Notes: generated from the sequence alone by a model not told the origin. A stretch of 64,000 nt of DNA from Lachnobacterium bovis DSM 14045 (GCF_900107245.1 NZ_FNPG01000005.1:62001-126000); one strand, 5' to 3'; shown: positions 19,139-28,312, counted from the stretch's first letter. Program-made: numbers and translations.

Positions 19139-20464
19139 CTATTTGTTATTTTTTCTCTTCTTAGCTAAAATATTCTTTTTCATTGTCTTGATAGATTGTG
19201 CCACCTGTCTTCTAGATGGGCACACATAAGTACAACTTCCACATTCTATACACTCTAATCCGTTCCATTTTTCAAATTTTGCCTCTCTTCCTTGATCCGC
19301 AAATTTATGTAATCTAGATGGAATTAATTGTTCTGGACAAACTTCTACGCATCTCCCACAATTTATGCAGGCTCTTGTATCAACTTTTGAAACAATATCC
19401 TCTTTAAAGCACAATATCGATGAAGAAGTTTTTGTCATTGGAATATCTAATGAAAACATCGAAAATCCCATCATTGGACCACCTGAGATAATCTTTTCCG
19501 GTTCACAAACAAATCCACCGGCTTCTTCAATGAGGTCAGCATATGACATTCCCATACTGTATTTAAAGTTGCCTGGATTTTTTACAGCATCACCACTAAC
19601 AGTAGAAATACGTTTCATTACCGGTTTGCCTTTTGTAACCGCTCTATAAATTGCTATAATTGTTTCAACATTATCAACTATACAACCTGCATCAGCTGGT
19701 AACATTTTTGAATTAATTTTTCTACCTGTTGTAGCATAAATCAATTGTCGCTCTCCGCCTTGAGGATACTTAGTAATCAATTGACATACCTCAAGTTTAT
19801 CCTCTTTTGCAACTAACTCATGTATTTTTTCAATAGCTTCTAATTTATTATCCTCTATTCCTAGAATACCCGTTGCATTCTTAAAAAGTTTAAGAATTAT
19901 TTTCATACCGCCAATTAATTCTTTGGTATTTTCAATCATTCTTCTATAATCTGATGTTAAATATGGCTCACATTCCGCACAATTTGCAATAATATACTCT
20001 ATTTTATCCGGATCTTTAGGTGATAACTTAACATGCGTTGGGAAACCAGCTCCTCCCATTCCAACTATTCCAGCCTCTTTTATTTTATTAATTATTTCTT
20101 CATTTGAAAGTTTTGTATAATCGTCAACTTTTTCATACTCAACTTCATTAAATTGATCATCACTTTCAATAATAATAGAATTAACTAAATCACCAGTTGC
20201 AACACGCCTTGGTTCGATTGCTTTTACTATACCTGATACAGACGAATATATAGGCGATGATACAAAGCCTCCTGCCTCAGCAATCTTTTGTCCCTTTAAG
20301 ACAGTATCCCCTTTTTTTACAATTGGTTGTGCAGGCGCACCAATATGTTGAGATAAAGGAAACACTAAATCTCCCTTGGGTAAAATTTCCTTAATAGGTA
20401 AATCTCGAGTAAATCTTTTTCCATCAAAAGGATGAACTCCACCTTTAAATGTCCTAACCCCCAT
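19139..20464 (-). CDS. rnfC: Rnf complex NADH-binding subunit RnfC
   Basis: The 441-residue cytoplasmic subunit that transfers electrons to NAD. It has an N-terminal RnfC barrel-sandwich domain (FKGGVHPFDGKRFTRDLPI), the nucleotide/FMN-binding motif IVGMGGAGFPTHVKL, and two [4Fe-4S] motifs, CINCGRCVEVCP and CIECGSCTYVCP, near the C-terminus. It is the first gene of the operon. The whole Rnf complex couples ferredoxin oxidation and NAD reduction to ion export. The adjacent decarboxylase operon also pumps sodium, so Na+ is the plausible ion, but this is not shown by sequence. Confidence 0.96.
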   Translation of the reverse strand: MGVRTFKGGVHPFDGKRFTRDLPIKEILPKGDLVFPLSQHIGAPAQPIVKKGDTVLKGQKIAEAGGFVSSPIYSSVSGIVKAIEPRRVATGDLVNSIIIESDDQFNEVEYEKVDDYTKLSNEEIINKIKEAGIVGMGGAGFPTHVKLSPKDPDKIEYIIANCAECEPYLTSDYRRMIENTKELIGGMKIILKLFKNATGILGIEDNKLEAIEKIHELVAKEDKLEVCQLITKYPQGGERQLIYATTGRKINSKMLPADAGCIVDNVETIIAIYRAVTKGKPVMKRISTVSGDAVKNPGNFKYSMGMSYADLIEEAGGFVCEPEKIISGGPMMGFSMFSLDIPMTKTSSSILCFKEDIVSKVDTRACINCGRCVEVCPEQLIPSRLHKFADQGREAKFEKWNGLECIECGSCTYVCPSRRQVAQSIKTMKKNILAKKRKNNK

Positions 20465-20794
20465 TTTTATGCCTCACTTTCCTTTAATTTGTAAAAAACA
20501 TTAAAACACGAAATTATGTTTGACAATATCGTATTTTCTCCCAATAATTCAAACATAATTCTATTTTCTTTAATTATAACATAACTATTTTGCGTTTTTA
20601 TACACAAATTGTATTTTTTTTAGAACTATTTTAAAAATTCTAATAATTGATTATTAATTATAACAATATTATTTGTACATATAGTCCAAACAAATATTAA
20701 CAAATTTTTATAATTTGAATAATATAACCGAATTATAGTATAATACTTATGAAAACTATGAAATGCATTTTTACAACCTAATGGAGGATGATAA
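20465..20794. other. Divergent intergenic region between rnfC and the exonuclease gene
   Basis: This 330-base AT-rich stretch has no gene. It holds the plus-strand promoter listed separately. On the rnf side it has a perfect 10-base inverted repeat (AATTATGTTT at 20512-20521 and AAACATAATT at 20551-20560) about 48-95 bases upstream of rnfC. That repeat could be an operator or a leader hairpin for the rnf operon. No convincing rnf promoter could be chosen. Confidence 0.5.
20715..20744 (+). promoter_or_regulatory. Sigma-A type promoter for the exonuclease gene
   Basis: TTGAAT at 20715-20720 and a perfect TATAAT at 20739-20744, separated by 18 bases. Transcription would start near 20751, about 44 bases before the ATG at 20795. 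Confidence 0.6.
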
Positions 20795-21985
20795 ATGACT
20801 ATTTTTAAACATGACATAACTGAATTTTTTAATAATCTTTCAAATAACATAAAAGAAATATTTGATGATAATTCAATAGTTTTTGACATTGAAACAACTG
20901 GTTTTTCTAGAAAGTATTCTAATATATATTTAATAGGTGCAATTTATAAAAGCTCTGTTAACCCTACTAATATAACTACTTCCAATAGCAACGACTCAGT
21001 CTCTGTTACTTTAATACAGTTTTTCTGTGATTCTTTGTCTGATGAAAAAGAATGTCTAACGAACTTTTTTGATTTGATAAAAAGCCACTCCTTTTCAAGA
21101 AAAATAAAACTCTTTTCATTTAATGGCGATAGTTTTGATTTGCCTTTCATAAAGCAAAGAGCACATGAATATTTTGAAGACGACTATGTAAACTCAATCT
21201 TTGAATATGCAATCGATTCTTGCGACATTTATAAAAAAATATCAAAACTAAAAACTATTCTAAATCTTGATAACTATAAGCAAAAAACAATAGAATTATT
21301 TTTAAATATTAACAGAACCGATAAATATACTGGTGGAGAATTGGTTGATGTATATAAATCTTTTCTTAAGTATCCGGATAATTACCAGGAATTAGTTGAT
21401 ATATTAACACAACATAATTATGACGACGTTAAATATCTTTTAAAAATAATAGATATTTTAGCATACAAATTTATCCTTAAAGGGCAATATACCCTAGAAA
21501 ATGTCTCTCAAAATACATACTTCGACATGAATAATAATCAACAAATTGAATTGTTTTTCACTTTAAGAAACAAATATAATATTCCTACAAAAATAAACTA
21601 TCGTTTTCATAATATTTATTTCAAATTTAATTATGAAACGACCATTATTCGTGTTCCAATATTTTGTGGCAGCTTGAAAAACTTTTTCCATGATTATAAT
21701 AATTATTATTATCTTGTTCACGAAGGTTATGCAATACATAAATCTTTAGCTACATATTTGTCAACTGAGGCTAAAACTAAAGCCACAGCTAGAACTGCTT
21801 TTCAAATAAAAGAAGGAATATTTTTACCTATATTTGATAACTCTTTTAATATACCTTTTAAAAAAGACTATGATTCAAAAGAATCCTTCTTTTTAGCCGA
21901 TGTTTCATTTTTTAGCAACCGTACTTTATTAGAAAAATACATTATGCATATTTTCAAAAGTTTATGTAAAGAACTTAATCTATAA
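20795..21985 (+). CDS. Ribonuclease H-like / YprB-type exonuclease domain protein
   Basis: A 396-residue protein with an N-terminal DEDD-type exonuclease fold (RNase_H_2 family, as in YprB). The metal-binding motifs are visible as VFDIETTGFSRKYSNIYLIG near residue 31, FSFNGDSFDLPFIKQR near residue 108, and HNYDDVKYLLKI near residue 209. The C-terminal 170 residues are rich in Phe, Tyr and Asn and I do not recognise a domain there. The ATG has GGAGG at good spacing. A DNA or RNA processing role is inferred from the fold only. It stands alone between the rnf operon and cheR. Confidence 0.85.
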   Translation: MTIFKHDITEFFNNLSNNIKEIFDDNSIVFDIETTGFSRKYSNIYLIGAIYKSSVNPTNITTSNSNDSVSVTLIQFFCDSLSDEKECLTNFFDLIKSHSFSRKIKLFSFNGDSFDLPFIKQRAHEYFEDDYVNSIFEYAIDSCDIYKKISKLKTILNLDNYKQKTIELFLNINRTDKYTGGELVDVYKSFLKYPDNYQELVDILTQHNYDDVKYLLKIIDILAYKFILKGQYTLENVSQNTYFDMNNNQQIELFFTLRNKYNIPTKINYRFHNIYFKFNYETTIIRVPIFCGSLKNFFHDYNNYYYLVHEGYAIHKSLATYLSTEAKTKATARTAFQIKEGIFLPIFDNSFNIPFKKDYDSKESFFLADVSFFSNRTLLEKYIMHIFKSLCKELNL

Positions 21986-22032
21986 TATATTTTATTAAAA
22001 CAAATATTTAAGTAGCTTCATTAAAGTATTAA

Positions 22033-22087
22033 AAAACCAAGCTAAATATATTAAGCCTAAATAAAACTAATATATTTGCCTGGTTTT
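22033..22087. terminator. Bidirectional terminator between exonuclease gene and cheR
   Basis: Arms at 22033-22053 and 22068-22087 (AAAACCAAG... paired with ...CTGGTTTT) form a long, slightly imperfect stem with T-rich flanks on the plus strand and A-rich flanks that read as U on the minus strand. It sits between two convergent genes. Confidence 0.7.
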
Positions 22088-22116
22088 CATTTTGCTTGTT
22101 TTTTTATTATATAAAC

Positions 22117-22887
22117 TTACTTTTCAAAAAAGAATGAACTATGTCTTAAATATCCCATTTCTTTATAGTTCATAATCTGTTCTGTACTTCCAATAAATAA
22201 ATATCCGCCTTTTTTTAGAGATTTATAAAACTTTTTATAAATCTCATCTTTAGCCTCATCCGTGAAATATATAACAACATTTCTACATACAATCATGTCA
22301 CAATCTGATGGATATGGATCTTTTAAAAGGTTATGTTCTTTAAATTCGACGCATTTTTTTATTTCATCTACCACTTTATAAGAACTTCCTACTTTTACTA
22401 AATATTTTTTCTTCATCTCATCTGGGACGCCTGCTACACTTTTTGTATTGTACAAGCCAACTTTAGCCTGAGCCAAAACCTGTTTATCTATATCCGTTGC
22501 AATTATTTTCAAATTACTTAAACTAGTATGTTTAGAAAGTGCCATAGCTAACGAATATGGTTCATCCCCAGTTGAACACGCTGCACTCCAAATCTTTATC
22601 TGTCGTTTTCCATCAACTAGTTTTGGAAAAATCTCTTTATCTAACAGTTGCCATTGATCCGTATTTCTATAGAATTCTGATACATTTATGGTTAAAAAAT
22701 TTATAAATTCTTCGAACTTTTCATTATTAGTTTTAATAAGATTAACATATTCTTCATACGTTTTTAATTTATTTTTTGTTATTAAGGTATTTATTCTTCT
22801 TCGCATTTGCTTTTCTTTATAACAATTTAAATCAATTTTTGTAAGAGCATATACATCCTTCTTAAAGCTTTCGTAATTATCTAGCAT
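22117..22887 (-). CDS. cheR: Chemotaxis protein methyltransferase CheR
   Basis: A 256-residue SAM-dependent methyltransferase that methylates glutamates on chemoreceptors. The N-terminal helical CheR domain (residues 1-75) contains KQMRRRINTLITKNK. The catalytic domain carries the SAM motif KIWSAACSTGDEPYSLAMAL and CRNVVIYF. No receptor, CheA, CheW, CheB or CheD gene lies nearby, so it is a solitary cheR in this window. The ATG has AAGGAGG upstream. Orphan CheR genes are common in Lachnospiraceae; the target cannot be deduced here. Confidence 0.94.
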   Translation of the reverse strand: MLDNYESFKKDVYALTKIDLNCYKEKQMRRRINTLITKNKLKTYEEYVNLIKTNNEKFEEFINFLTINVSEFYRNTDQWQLLDKEIFPKLVDGKRQIKIWSAACSTGDEPYSLAMALSKHTSLSNLKIIATDIDKQVLAQAKVGLYNTKSVAGVPDEMKKKYLVKVGSSYKVVDEIKKCVEFKEHNLLKDPYPSDCDMIVCRNVVIYFTDEAKDEIYKKFYKSLKKGGYLFIGSTEQIMNYKEMGYLRHSSFFFEK

Positions 22888-23310
22888 CCGATATAAAACC
22901 TCCTTAAAACACGGCTAACTTTCTTAATATATAATTCTATAATATATAATTCTTTAAAATATAATTCCATACTAAATTCAACTATTTTTCATACATAACT
23001 AACTATATATAAGATTTCACCTACTTCAGTTACGTAGTATATCGGATGAAATCATTAAAAAGAATAGAAAAAAAGCCAAATACAATAAAAGTACTTGGCT
23101 TTCAATCCGATGTTTTTTTTATTTTGCTATATTAACCAAAACAATATAGACTTTTTTTCTAAAGCTTGACTGTCTTTCTCAGTCCCTTTTAATAAAAGCA
23201 TACAATATTAAACCATAAATAACGCACTTTGTCAAATTATGGCTTATATTATACATTAACAATAATACACTTTCGTAAAATTGTTTCTTAAATATCATAC
23301 ATTGATAATA
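22888..23310. other. Gene-free, hairpin-rich region between cheR and the S1 gene
   Basis: This 423-base AT-rich region contains no gene. Besides the S1 gene terminator it shows several inverted repeats: GATTTCA/TGAAATC with an inner CTAC/GTAG at about 23013-23053; an outer ATCGGAT (23041) / ATCCGAT (23105) pair followed on the plus strand by eight T; CTATATT/AATATAG at 23127-23149 followed on the plus strand by a T run; and GACTG/CAGTC at 23168-23184. Towards cheR it has repeated TATAATTCT units (about 22925-22970). Confidence 0.5.
23068..23102 (-). terminator. Terminator of the cmk-ispH-S1 gene run
   Basis: Arms at 23072-23083 and 23091-23102 make a 12-pair stem with one G-U pair on the minus strand (AAAGCCAAGTAC / GTATTTGGCTTT), followed by a run of U. 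It lies about 210 bases after the S1 gene stop. Confidence 0.75.
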
Positions 23311-24390
23311 TTATTCTTCTGTTTCAGACTCTTCTGAATCTTCAACTAAAGCTTTTACACTTAAGCTAATTTTACGCTCTTCTTCGTTAAAATCAACAAT
23401 TCTTGCTTCTACTTCTTGACCTACTGATAATACATCTGAAGGTTTTTCAACATGGTCTTTAGAAATCTGTGATACATGTAATAAAGCATCTACACCTGGT
23501 GCAATTTCAATAAAAGCGCCAAAATCAGTCATTCTAGCAACTTTTCCTTTTACAACATTTCCAACTGCGAATTTTTCTTCAGCATTGTTCCAAGGATTTT
23601 CTTCAGCAAATTTTTTGCTTAAAGCAATCTTAGAACCATTGATTTCTTTGATGAATACTTTAACTTTATCTCCAACCTTTAATACTTTCTTAGGGCTCTC
23701 AACTCTTCCCCAAGACATTTCAGAGATGTGTAATAATCCATCAACACCACCTAAATCGATAAATGCACCGAAATCAGTAACGTTCTTAACTGTTCCTTCT
23801 ACAACATCATCAACTTTAAGTTTTTCTAATAATTCTTTCTGTGCTTCAGCTTTTTGAGCAACTAATAATTTCTTTCTGTTACCAATAATTCTTCTATGTC
23901 TAGGATCAAATTCTGTGATAACAAATTCGATTTCCTGATCTTTAAATTTTGATAAATCTCTTTCAAAAGTATCTGATACTAAACTTGCTGGAATAAATAC
24001 GCGTGTCTCATCAACGTTAACACATACTCCACCGTTAAGCACTTGGCTAACTTTAGCTGTTAACACTTCTTCATTTTCAAATGCTTCCTGTAAACGTTTG
24101 CTACCTTTTTCTGCTGCAAGACGTCTATATGACAATAAAACCTGTCCTTCGCCATCGTTAATTTTAATAACTTTAGCTTCCATTGTATCGCCTACATTAA
24201 CAATTGTAGTTAAATCTACATTTGGTTCATTTGTATACTCATTACGAGAAATGATTCCATCTGCTTTATAGCCGATATTCAATACGATTTCTTCTGGTTT
24301 AACGTCAATAACAGTACCCTCGACTACTTCTCCATTTCTTATAGTTTTAATTGACTCTTCTAACATTTGTTCAAAGCTCATTTCTGACAT
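23311..24390 (-). CDS. S1 RNA-binding domain protein (ribosomal S1-like)
   Basis: A 359-residue protein with four S1 domains in tandem, seen as VEGTVIDVKPEEIVLNIGYK, VLTAKVSQVLNGGVCVNVDE, VVEGTVKNVTDFGAFIDLGG and VVKGKVARMTDFGAFIEIAP. It resembles the Gram-positive S1-like protein that helps mRNA bind the ribosome. I chose the ATG at 24390, with GAGGAGG nine bases upstream; the frame opens six codons earlier inside that site. It overlaps the end of ispH by 20 bases, and its ribosome binding site lies within ispH, so translation is coupled. The acidic tail (EDSEESETEE) is disordered. Confidence 0.92.
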   Translation of the reverse strand: MSEMSFEQMLEESIKTIRNGEVVEGTVIDVKPEEIVLNIGYKADGIISRNEYTNEPNVDLTTIVNVGDTMEAKVIKINDGEGQVLLSYRRLAAEKGSKRLQEAFENEEVLTAKVSQVLNGGVCVNVDETRVFIPASLVSDTFERDLSKFKDQEIEFVITEFDPRHRRIIGNRKKLLVAQKAEAQKELLEKLKVDDVVEGTVKNVTDFGAFIDLGGVDGLLHISEMSWGRVESPKKVLKVGDKVKVFIKEINGSKIALSKKFAEENPWNNAEEKFAVGNVVKGKVARMTDFGAFIEIAPGVDALLHVSQISKDHVEKPSDVLSVGQEVEARIVDFNEEERKISLSVKALVEDSEESETEE

Positions 24391-25225
24391 TCTTTGAAAC
24401 CTCCTCAATAATATTCTTTGGGGTTGATGCCCCTGCGGTAATACCTACGTTATTGACGGATTTCAACTTCGTATAATCCATATCGTCACTCGTTTGTATA
24501 TAGTAAGTATTTTCACATTCAGTTTTACATATTTCAAATAGCTTCTGTGTATTTGAACTGCTCTTTCCGCCAATCACAATCATAGCATCAGACTGTCTTG
24601 CGATTTCTCTTGCTTCAGTCTGTCTCTTTTCAGTTGCACTACAGATTGTATTTAAAACAATTATATCATAACCTTTTTTTTCAATAATTTCAACTATATC
24701 TTGAAATTTCTTTAGATTGAAAGTAGTTTGCGCTACAATACAAACCGGAATTTCTTCATTTAGCTGAAACTTTTTAGCTTCTTCAAGATTATTTACCACC
24801 GAAACATTTTTACCGCTTACCCAACCACATATTCCCTTTACTTCAGGATGCGATTGATTACCTACAATAACTACATGATATCCCTTTTGGCTATATTCTT
24901 CAACCACTCTATGAATTTTTAAAACAAAAGGACACGTAGCATCAACAAAAGAAAATCCATTTTCTTCTATCTGCCGATACTCATCACTACTAATTCCATG
25001 ACTTCTAATAACGATTGTACCAGCTTCTAAATCCTTTAATTCATCAAGATTATCTATAACCTTGACGCCTTTGCTTTCAAGGTCCTTAACCACTTCTTCA
25101 TTGTGAATAATTGGACCATAAGTGTATATAGTGCCTTCATTTTCTTCTATCTGACGATAGACAAGATCAATTGCTCTTTTAACTCCGAAACAAAATCCAG
25201 CACTTTCTGCTAATATTACCTGCAT
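24371..25225 (-). CDS. ispH: 4-hydroxy-3-methylbut-2-enyl diphosphate reductase IspH
   Basis: Last enzyme of the MEP isoprenoid pathway, an iron-sulfur reductase making IPP and DMAPP. The 284 residues include the N-terminal AESAGFCFGVKRAI (first cluster cysteine), DATCPFVLKIH (second), and NTICSATEKRQ (third), plus ITAGASTPKNIIEEV. In many Clostridia IspH is fused to S1 domains; here the two are separate frames that overlap by 20 bases. ispG, the previous enzyme of the pathway, is at the far end of this window. Confidence 0.96.
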   Translation of the reverse strand: MQVILAESAGFCFGVKRAIDLVYRQIEENEGTIYTYGPIIHNEEVVKDLESKGVKVIDNLDELKDLEAGTIVIRSHGISSDEYRQIEENGFSFVDATCPFVLKIHRVVEEYSQKGYHVVIVGNQSHPEVKGICGWVSGKNVSVVNNLEEAKKFQLNEEIPVCIVAQTTFNLKKFQDIVEIIEKKGYDIIVLNTICSATEKRQTEAREIARQSDAMIVIGGKSSSNTQKLFEICKTECENTYYIQTSDDMDYTKLKSVNNVGITAGASTPKNIIEEVSKNVRNEL

Positions 25226-25266
25226 GCCTACACTCCCTATTATTTTTTGATTTATTGCTTTTTAAT

Positions 25267-25935
25267 TTATTTTATTTTCTCGCCAATAATTCTCTTCATT
25301 TCTGCTAAAACACCTTCAATATCAAGATTCGATGAATCAAGTAAAACGGCATCATCTGCTTTTTTCAATGGTGATACTTTTCTATTCATATCTTGCTTAT
25401 CACGCTCAATTATATCTTTTTCAATAGCATCAATATCGCATTCAACACCTTTACTACATAATTCTTCAAAGCGACGTTGTGCTCTTGTTCTTGAGCTTGC
25501 TGTTAAATATATTTTTACTTGAGCATCTGGTAAAACAACTGTACCAATATCTCTACCATCCATAATAACACTTTCTTTTCTAGCTAGCTGTCTCTGTAAA
25601 TCAACAAGTTTAGATCTAACCGATGGATAAACACTAATACATGAAGCCATTTTACCAACTGCCTCTTGTCTAATAACACCATTTACATTATCACCATTCA
25701 AAAGAACTACTTGTTCTCCATTTTGATGAGTAATTGTAATATCTATCTCTCCACAAACTGAGTCAATCTTTTCTTTATCAGCCGAATCAATATTATTTTG
25801 CATAAAATAATATGCCATTGCCCTATACATTGCTCCCGTATCAACGTATATATATGACAATTCTTTCGCTAGTTTCTTAGCAATGGTACTCTTACCTGCA
25901 CCTGCTGGTCCATCAATTGCAACGTTTATATTCAT
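25267..25935 (-). CDS. cmk: Cytidylate kinase Cmk
   Basis: A 222-residue kinase that phosphorylates CMP and dCMP with ATP. The P-loop GPAGAGKST lies at residues 9-17, followed by VDTGAMYRAMAY and the VIMDGRDIGTVVLPDA segment that binds CMP. The order cmk, ispH, S1 is widely kept in Bacillota. The ATG has GAGGAA upstream. Confidence 0.96.
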   Translation of the reverse strand: MNINVAIDGPAGAGKSTIAKKLAKELSYIYVDTGAMYRAMAYYFMQNNIDSADKEKIDSVCGEIDITITHQNGEQVVLLNGDNVNGVIRQEAVGKMASCISVYPSVRSKLVDLQRQLARKESVIMDGRDIGTVVLPDAQVKIYLTASSRTRAQRRFEELCSKGVECDIDAIEKDIIERDKQDMNRKVSPLKKADDAVLLDSSNLDIEGVLAEMKRIIGEKIK

Positions 25936-25999
25936 TTTTCATTCCTCATCTAAAAAAATTTTTGAAAGTTTTAAACTTTCTATAATATAATACCAAATT

Positions 26000-27307
26000 T
26001 TAGCACGATATACCAGCCAAATGTCCTGTGGACCATGCAATTTGTAAATTATACCCACCTGTCAAGGCATCTAAATCAAGAACTTCTCCGCAAAAATATA
26101 AATTTTTGCAAAGCTTCGACTCCATCGACGATGGATCAATTTCCTTAACAGTCACTCCTCCTTTTGTAATGATAGCCTCATTGAAACTTCTTTTTCCAAC
26201 AATGGTCATTGGAAGATTTTTTATTAATTTTACAAAAGCTAATCTTTCCTCTCTCGATATATCATTAACTTGTTTATCGGCGTCAATAGTAGATAAATTA
26301 ACAATGATAGGTATCAATTTAGTTGGAAACAAATGACCTAACACATTCTTAAATTGTTTATTTAATCCACCTTCAAATTCTCTTAGAATTCTTTTATCTA
26401 GTGTCTCCTCATCTAATGCAGGTTTCAAATCAACATATAATTGTAACTCATTTTCAAATTCCCTAGGTTTGATATTTGAACTTGCTGATAAAATCATTGG
26501 TCCACTAACTCCGAAATGAGTAAACAACATTTCACCAAAATCAGAATATAATTTTTTATTTTTTTGCGACATTATATTAATAGAAACATTTTTTAGAGAC
26601 AGTCCCTGTAATTTCTTAACCCAATCTTCTTTTATTTCGAAAGGAACCAATCCAGGCGAAACTTCCACTATCTTATGACCCATATTTTCTGCGAAATGAT
26701 ATCCATCACCTGTACTACCTGTTGTCTGATACGAAAATCCTCCTGTTGCAACAATTACTTTATCTGCCAAAATCTCGTTTCCATCATCTAAAACAACACC
26801 TTTTATAATTTTATCTAGTTTTATTTTTGGTTTTTTCTTTTTATATTTTGAATTTTGGTTCTCAGTTTCTTTTTTTTCTTCCTCTACAAAAGGATCATAT
26901 AGCAATTTCTTAACTTGTGTATTAATTTTAATTTCAACACCTACATCTTCTATTGCTCTTTTTAAACACGAAATAATATCCGACGAATGATCTGATTTTG
27001 GAAACACTCTATTTCCTCGTTCAACTTTTAGATGTGTTTTTCTTCTTTCAAAAAAATCCATTACGTCTTTATTTGTGCAATCATTAAAAGCACTATACAA
27101 AAACTTATTATTACCCATAACGTTTGATAAAATCGTATCCATGTCGCTTGCATTTGTGACATTACAACGGCCTTTACCAGTTATGTATAGTTTTTTTCCT
27201 AATTTTTCATTTTTTTCTATTAAAACAACCTCATTGTTGTTTTGAGCAGCATAATAAGCTGCAAACATACCTGCCGGTCCACCACCAACTACAAGTACTT
27301 TACTCAT
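26000..27307 (-). CDS. HI0933-like NAD(P)/FAD-dependent oxidoreductase
   Basis: A 435-residue flavoprotein of the HI0933/YhiN/BaiN family. The Rossmann motif VLVVGGGPAGMFAAYYAA is at residues 4-21, then KLYITGKGRCNVTN, and the C-terminal YFCGEVLDLDALTGGYNLQ completes the FAD site. The central linker KKKKPKIKLD is Lys-rich. The substrate is unknown for most members; BaiN of a related gut organism acts on bile-acid intermediates, but that should not be transferred. It overlaps the RpiR gene by eight bases and is followed by cmk. Confidence 0.9.
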   Translation of the reverse strand: MSKVLVVGGGPAGMFAAYYAAQNNNEVVLIEKNEKLGKKLYITGKGRCNVTNASDMDTILSNVMGNNKFLYSAFNDCTNKDVMDFFERRKTHLKVERGNRVFPKSDHSSDIISCLKRAIEDVGVEIKINTQVKKLLYDPFVEEEKKETENQNSKYKKKKPKIKLDKIIKGVVLDDGNEILADKVIVATGGFSYQTTGSTGDGYHFAENMGHKIVEVSPGLVPFEIKEDWVKKLQGLSLKNVSINIMSQKNKKLYSDFGEMLFTHFGVSGPMILSASSNIKPREFENELQLYVDLKPALDEETLDKRILREFEGGLNKQFKNVLGHLFPTKLIPIIVNLSTIDADKQVNDISREERLAFVKLIKNLPMTIVGKRSFNEAIITKGGVTVKEIDPSSMESKLCKNLYFCGEVLDLDALTGGYNLQIAWSTGHLAGISC

Positions 27308-28229
27308 TGTTAATATCTCCTAATTTTGCATATCTTAATTTAACTTTATCATCTAACAAATCAATTTCATCGTTCTCATATACCTGATATTCATTCCAAA
27401 TATCTTCTAACATTGTCAATGTCTTAGCAACTTCTTTTTGTTTTTTCATACATAATGCAACAATTAACGCATTTATAACACTCAAAGGCGCTACTAATGA
27501 ATCAACGATTGATGCCATATCACTGTCTGCAATTAAATTACATGATGAATATAAATTCATTGGCGAATGTACACTATCAGTTATAGTAATAACCTTTGCA
27601 TTCCTTTTATTTGCAAACTCTAAAGCCTTTAATGTTCTCATTGAATATCTAGGAAAACTAATTCCAATAATTACATCATCTTGATCAATTCTTACCATTT
27701 GCTCAAATAATTCACTTGAGCTACTAGTCTGTAATAGATGAACATTATCAATAATTAGATTAAGATAAAAAGATAAAAAACTCGCTAAAGGCGCACAACT
27801 TCTAATTCCAACAACATATATATTTTTAGCCGCCAAAATAGTATCTACTGCTATCTCAAATGCATTTGAATCGATTCTTTCTATTGTGTTTTTTATTTTT
27901 TCAGCATCAGATTGCAGAACTGATTGTAGAATCTCTGATTGACTAATTCTTCCGTATGTTACTTCCATTCTTTGAATTGAATTCAACTTATTTCGAACTA
28001 ATTCTTCTAAAGATTTTTGGAACTCTGGATAGCCCTTATAGCCAAGATGCATTGCAAATCTAACAACCGTTGATTCTGAAACGCCTACTGTTTCTCCAAG
28101 CTTTGCAGCAGTTAAAAACACAGCTTTATCATAATTGTCTGTTATATATGTTGCAAGAATCTTTTGGCCTTTACTCATACTATTGTATGAATTATTAATC
28201 CTATTTAATAATTCGTTTTTTGCACTCAT
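27300..28229 (-). CDS. MurR/RpiR family transcriptional regulator
   Basis: A 309-residue regulator with an N-terminal HTH_6 domain (residues 1-77, LGETVGVSESTVVRFAMHLG) and a C-terminal SIS sugar-phosphate-binding domain (residues 120-260, IYVVGIRSCAPLASFLSFYL). RpiR proteins usually respond to phosphosugars. The ATG at 28229 is used because the earlier in-frame start is only a GTG within GTGGGAAG. Its only co-directional partner is the oxidoreductase gene, which it overlaps. The controlled genes are not evident here. Confidence 0.9.
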   Translation of the reverse strand: MSAKNELLNRINNSYNSMSKGQKILATYITDNYDKAVFLTAAKLGETVGVSESTVVRFAMHLGYKGYPEFQKSLEELVRNKLNSIQRMEVTYGRISQSEILQSVLQSDAEKIKNTIERIDSNAFEIAVDTILAAKNIYVVGIRSCAPLASFLSFYLNLIIDNVHLLQTSSSSELFEQMVRIDQDDVIIGISFPRYSMRTLKALEFANKRNAKVITITDSVHSPMNLYSSCNLIADSDMASIVDSLVAPLSVINALIVALCMKKQKEVAKTLTMLEDIWNEYQVYENDEIDLLDDKVKLRYAKLGDINNE

Positions 28230-28312
28230 ACATTTACTTCCCACTCTTTATAATCATTTGATGTTAATTATATCAAATTTTTCTCGTTTTAAAAAGGGGC
28301 AATTTTACACAT

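Noticed and set aside
23000-23115. A cyclic di-GMP or other known riboswitch before cheR
   Set aside because: The stems do not carry the conserved loop sequences of the classes I know, so no riboswitch is called.
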